Positions 60,829 to 64,000 of a DNA stretch of 64,000 bases are shown piece by piece. The translations under genes were made by a program, and so were the position numbers. Every line of letters begins with the position of its first letter. Position 1 is the first letter of the stretch. This DNA comes from Xanthobacter agilis (GTDB taxonomy: Bacteria > Pseudomonadota > Alphaproteobacteria > Rhizobiales > Xanthobacteraceae). The stretch lies in contig NZ_JABWGX010000003.1 in assembly GCF_021730435.1 (NCBI RefSeq), positions 1 to 64,000 on the forward strand, given 5' to 3'. The notes beneath the pieces are model-generated. The model had not been told where the DNA came from. It did no database searches and saw only the letters and a list, made by a program, of their open reading frames with translations.

Positions 60829-62232
60829 CTACATGCGTTGATTGAGGGCGTAGGTGGGCGCGCGGAAGGCGAAGGTGGGCACATCCGCCACGGCGGTTCC
60901 GATGAAATTCGACTTCAGGCCGAAGCTGGCATCCCGCGAGAAGGCCATGGCCACCACCTCATTGGGTGCGGACATGAAGGCCGTGAACACGCGCAGCTCC
61001 GGCGGGCGCAGATAAAGCTCGGTGGACAGGCTCGGCGACAGGAACAGGCGGCCGAAGGCGATGGCCTGGGTTGCCGGCGCCCGTTCCCGCGACCGTCGCG
61101 CGGACGTCACCGTGCTTGCGGCCGGAGCGCGGCCGGCGATGGGGGCCGGGCCGAAGACGTCGCCCGCCGAAGCGTAGCCGAGGGCTTCCGGGGCTTCCCG
61201 GTCGGTGCCGCGGGTGATGACGGCGGGCAGCGACGCCGACGCCGTGCGGGTGCGGTTTTGGGCGTCGGTGGGTCGGCGCTGGGGCAGGGGGGCGACCAGG
61301 GCTGCGCTGGCCATCTGCTGGGTCGCGAGGGCGCCGGCGGCGATGGTGGCCGGCCGCGCCACGGGCAGCGGGGTGGCCTGCGGCACGGCCTGGGCGGTGC
61401 GGGCGGGGGCCGCGGCGCGGGGCGCCTCGCGCTCGGAGGCCTCGGCCACCGTGGTGTCCGGGGTGGTCTCCTCGTCTTCGGCGTCCGCCTTGCCGAAGAA
61501 GCCGGAGAAGAAGCTTTTCATCCCGCGTCCGGAATCGGCGGAAGCGACGGCCACGCCGGCACTTGATCCGCGCTCGCGGATCTCCGCCAGCGCCTCGGCA
61601 TAATGGGCCATGGGCTTGCCGTCGGTGGGGACGTGCACGGTCTTGCCGTCGGGGAAGACGCTGGCGAGTTGGTCGCGGGTCATGCGCGGCCAGTGGCGGA
61701 CATTGCCCGTGTCCATATGCACGAACGGCGAGCCGGAGGTGGGATAGAAGCCGACGCCTCCGCGCTGGAGCCGCAGCCCCGCCACCCGCAGGTCCACCAG
61801 CTTGACGCCGGGAATATAGAAATCCATGGCCTTGCCCAGCATGTGCTGGGAGAATTTGGCGACGCCCCGCGAGCGCGAGCGCAGCATGGCGTTGGTTTCC
61901 GGCGAGCGATAGGCGCTGACGATCTGGATCGGCGCGGTGGCGTCGGTCTCCCGATAGACTTCCCAGACGACGTCGAACAGCTGGGGGTCCATGGTGGTGG
62001 GCTTATCGTTGCGCCAGTCGCGCAGGAACCAGTTCAGCTTGTCCAGGGTCGCGGAATCGTAGCGGCCATCCTTCTTGAAGGTGAAGGTGCCGGTCTCACC
62101 GCGATGGCTGTGGTGCAGCGTCAAGGTTCGGGTGTCGCCATTGGCGACCGCGTTCTGGAGCGCCGTGGACCCCATGACCAGGAGCGTGACGCCGATGGCC
62201 GATGCGCGCAGCACCCGCGCGCCGCGGCGCAT
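60829..62232 (-). CDS. DUF882/YcbK-like (M15-type) protein with long C-terminal tail
   Basis: A 467-residue exported protein. After a hydrophobic N-terminus (VLRASAIGVTLLVMGSTALQNAVA) the DUF882 domain carries M15-type zinc ligands: SAYRSPETNAMLR, FSQHMLGKAMDFYIPG (His and Asp) and PFVHMDTG (His). Such proteins are predicted D,D-carboxypeptidase-like cell-wall enzymes. From about residue 215 a long Ala/Pro/Thr-rich region follows, closing with a more ordered tail. The start is uncertain: ATG at 62232 lacks a ribosome-binding site, and non-ATG starts upstream, including TTG at 62262, are open. It follows the L,D-transpeptidase gene on the same strand. Confidence 0.85.
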   Translation of the reverse strand: MRRGARVLRASAIGVTLLVMGSTALQNAVANGDTRTLTLHHSHRGETGTFTFKKDGRYDSATLDKLNWFLRDWRNDKPTTMDPQLFDVVWEVYRETDATAPIQIVSAYRSPETNAMLRSRSRGVAKFSQHMLGKAMDFYIPGVKLVDLRVAGLRLQRGGVGFYPTSGSPFVHMDTGNVRHWPRMTRDQLASVFPDGKTVHVPTDGKPMAHYAEALAEIRERGSSAGVAVASADSGRGMKSFFSGFFGKADAEDEETTPDTTVAEASEREAPRAAAPARTAQAVPQATPLPVARPATIAAGALATQQMASAALVAPLPQRRPTDAQNRTRTASASLPAVITRGTDREAPEALGYASAGDVFGPAPIAGRAPAASTVTSARRSRERAPATQAIAFGRLFLSPSLSTELYLRPPELRVFTAFMSAPNEVVAMAFSRDASFGLKSNFIGTAVADVPTFAFRAPTYALNQRM

Positions 62233-62730
62233 GGGACGGGAGAAGACCGTGAAAACGGTCAAGGCGGAAGTCCTGGCCAATGTCGCGAACCCGGGGCTCT
62301 GGTTTCGTTGGCGCCGCGGCGAACCGCGACGTGTAGCTAACGGAGTCTTGCCGGGTTCGGTTAAGGGCGAATTGACATCCACTCCCTCCGACGCATGGCA
62401 CCCATGATGGTCACGCCGTCGTGACATCCCACACCACCGTGGCTACCGGCGGAGTATGGCGAAAACGTGCTGGAAGCTGGTGCGGGGCTGTGACGGAAAC
62501 GCCATAGGCAAGGCGATCAGGCCGATGCGAGGCTCGTGGATCTGCGGCAAAAGCGCGCGAACCTGGTCGTGACGCAAAGGCCGTCGGCGCGCCGTGCGCT
62601 CTTGCTATCCAATGTTTTCAGTCTGTTGTGGGATAGAGGCCGTGTCGTCAGAAGGTCTCGACGGGGCGGCTTGAGGTGTGCCGCAGGGCGCGGCGGCCGC
62701 CGGGTATGGGGCGCCGGGCGGCCGTGCGAA
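62233..62730. other. 498-bp region between the L,D-transpeptidase and DUF882 genes
   Basis: No credible gene; a part nearest 62233 may belong to a longer DUF882 protein if a non-ATG start is used. Structures seen: GACCGT-GAAA-ACGGTC at 62245-62260, CTATCC/GGATAG arms at 62606-62611 and 62633-62638, and a GGCCGCC/GGCGGCC hairpin at 62695-62723 just past the transpeptidase stop. Confidence 0.4.
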
Positions 62731-64000
62731 TCACCTGCGGGCGGGGGTACCGCCGTCGGCCATGCGGCGCTTGGCGGCGCCGAGGCCGAGCCGCGATTTC
62801 ACCTCGGCGTTGATGCCGTAGAGATCGTCGCGGGTCTCCAGCCGGCCGGCGGCGTTCACGAAAGTGGTGAAATAGACCACATGCACCGGAATGCGCTGCT
62901 TCAGGGTGACGTAGCGTTCCTTGCCGCCGAACATCTTGCCGATCCGCTGGGCGGTCCAGTTCTCGCCCGGCAGGCCGATGTTGAACAGCGCCTCGCCGAA
63001 CTCCAGCGGGTCCTGAACGCGCATGCAGCCGTGGCTGAAGGCGCGCTGATCCCGCTCGAACAGCGCCTTGGACGGCGTGTCGTGGAGATAGACCGAGTGG
63101 TCGTTGGGGAACATGAACTTGATGCGGCCGAGGGCGTTCCGCTCTCCCGGCGACTGGCGGAAGGTGTAGCCGCCGGAGCCGTTGCGCACCACCTCGATGC
63201 CGCGCCGCTGCAGGGCGGAAGGGTCGGAGCGCAGCAGCGGCATCATCTCGTTGCGGGCGATGGACGGCGGGATGTTCCAGGCCGGGTTCACCACCGCATA
63301 GCGCATGTCCTGGCTGAGGAGCGGCGTGGGCGTCTCCTTCTTGCCCACCACGATGCGGGTCTCGTGGATCACCGCGTCGCCTTCGTGGATGCGGGCCAGG
63401 TATTCGGGGATGTTGACCCACACATAATAGGCGCCGAGGTCGCGCGGCAGCCAGCGCCAGCGCTCCATATTGGCGATGATGTCGGCCTTCGTCTCCGCGC
63501 TCGGCGCCGCCGAGACGCTCCGGTTGAGGGCGGTCACGGTGGCCGCGCCCAGCACGCCGGTGGGCTTCAGCCGCACGCTGTCCTGGAACGCCTTCACGGC
63601 GGTGACGAGGGCCGGATCATAGGTGAGGTCGCCGCGCGCGCCGGGCAGGCCGAGGCGTGCGCGCAGGGCCGGCACGCGAGCATCGCTGTCGCCGGGCTTC
63701 AACAGTTCGCCGGGTGGAATGGCGACCTGGGCCGGACCTTTCGGCTGGCTCAGGCTGGCGAGCTTTGCCTTGAGGGCCTTGTAGCCGGTGTGGGGCGGGT
63801 TGAAGGCCGCCAGCGTCCCGTTGACGTCCGCTACGGTCGAAAGGGTGGCGAGCACCGCCGCCGGATCGGGGATCTCGCGGGTGGGGGTCACCATCTCGGA
63901 GATGCGGTTGGGATCGAAGCGGCCTGACTGGGCGTGACGGGCATAGGTCAGCGCCGCGACCGCCAGGCGCAGTTCGGTCGCCGCGAGCGTCGCGGCATCG
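62731..64000 (-). CDS. L,D-transpeptidase (YcbB/LdtD-like), N-terminus outside the window
   Basis: The reading frame stays open to the window edge, so the N-terminus (signal peptide and more) is missing; about 423 residues are visible. Order seen: a scaffold-type helical region, a peptidoglycan-binding-like segment (LTYDPALVTAVKAFQDSVRL), ANMERWRWLPRDLGAYYVWVNIPEY typical of YcbB proteins, and the YkuD catalytic domain with His and Cys in FSHGCMRVQDP. These periplasmic enzymes make 3-3 peptidoglycan cross-links or attach proteins to the wall. An ATG at 63894 within the frame is not the true start, because conserved-looking sequence continues before it. Confidence 0.92.
   Translation of the reverse strand, partial: DAATLAATELRLAVAALTYARHAQSGRFDPNRISEMVTPTREIPDPAAVLATLSTVADVNGTLAAFNPPHTGYKALKAKLASLSQPKGPAQVAIPPGELLKPGDSDARVPALRARLGLPGARGDLTYDPALVTAVKAFQDSVRLKPTGVLGAATVTALNRSVSAAPSAETKADIIANMERWRWLPRDLGAYYVWVNIPEYLARIHEGDAVIHETRIVVGKKETPTPLLSQDMRYAVVNPAWNIPPSIARNEMMPLLRSDPSALQRRGIEVVRNGSGGYTFRQSPGERNALGRIKFMFPNDHSVYLHDTPSKALFERDQRAFSHGCMRVQDPLEFGEALFNIGLPGENWTAQRIGKMFGGKERYVTLKQRIPVHVVYFTTFVNAAGRLETRDDLYGINAEVKSRLGLGAAKRRMADGGTPARR

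Noticed and set aside
1-64000. CRISPR array, IS element, prophage or integrative element
   Set aside because: No regularly spaced repeats, transposase, integrase or terminal repeats flanking a block were found; all gene runs look like chromosomal housekeeping.

Overview
This window looks like chromosomal backbone from an alphaproteobacterium of the order Hyphomicrobiales, most likely near Xanthobacteraceae (Xanthobacter/Azorhizobium/Ancylobacter-like). The grounds are very high GC with strong third-position bias, a MucR/Ros regulator, an ActS-ActR (RegB-RegA) redox pair, the ethylmalonyl-CoA pathway enzyme methylsuccinyl-CoA dehydrogenase, an intracellular PHB depolymerase, GapR, many small DUF families typical of the order (DUF1036, DUF2125, DUF882, DUF4239), and a RIME-like double-palindrome repeat. 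The placement is inference; no rRNA or tRNA gene was seen that would settle it.

Layout. 1-7 kb: oligopeptidase B and MsrB, a MucR regulator, then ubiE and ubiB for ubiquinone synthesis. 7-11.5 kb: a fused symporter-histidine kinase-receiver protein and a UspA-like protein. 11.6-18.5 kb: membrane and metabolic singletons (DUF4239, HbpS/GlcG-like, RutE-like reductase, aminotransferase, AbrB-type permease, YgjP-like metalloprotease, PhaZ). 18.6-22.3 kb: ActS-ActR, then MmcB and a YihY-like membrane protein on the other strand. 22.4-33.3 kb: FUSC-type membrane protein, methylsuccinyl-CoA dehydrogenase, ProX-type deacylase, two small exported proteins, an unknown winged-helix protein, PEP carboxylase, a di-haem cytochrome c peroxidase behind a perfect FNR/FixK box, and Hpt. 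33.3-37.2 kb: ftsE-ftsX-ydcF-plsC-hypothetical, a co-directional cell-envelope run. 37.4-49.3 kb: ChaC, DUF2125, a solitary PhnM, a large unknown membrane protein, ArgB, a GNAT, a Bax-inhibitor-1 protein, an outer-membrane-like beta protein, a DMT transporter with a divergent LysR regulator, and glucokinase. 49.6-52.7 kb: Tim44-like, MltA, Smr and a small TM2-like protein. 53-58.7 kb: PdeM, then proB-proA-nadD-rsfS-rlmH-rpmJ. 58.7-64 kb: a TPR protein, DUF1036, GapR, a DUF882 peptidase-like protein, and an L,D-transpeptidase cut by the window edge.

Functional threads. Carbon storage and assimilation: PhaZ releases hydroxybutyrate from PHB, Mcd belongs to the ethylmalonyl-CoA route for C2 assimilation, and PEP carboxylase replenishes C4 acids. 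Redox and oxygen control: ActS-ActR, the FNR/FixK-box peroxidase, MsrB and ubiquinone synthesis. Envelope: FtsEX, PlsC, YdcF, MltA, the L,D-transpeptidase and the DUF882 protein.

I found no mobile element, CRISPR array, prophage, RNA gene or defence island. The unusual material is at small scale: large perfect hairpins, several short tandem repeats in intergenic regions, a two-palindrome repeat element, recurring short operator-like palindromes, a MucR protein with two altered zinc-ligand positions, and several small unrecognised proteins.
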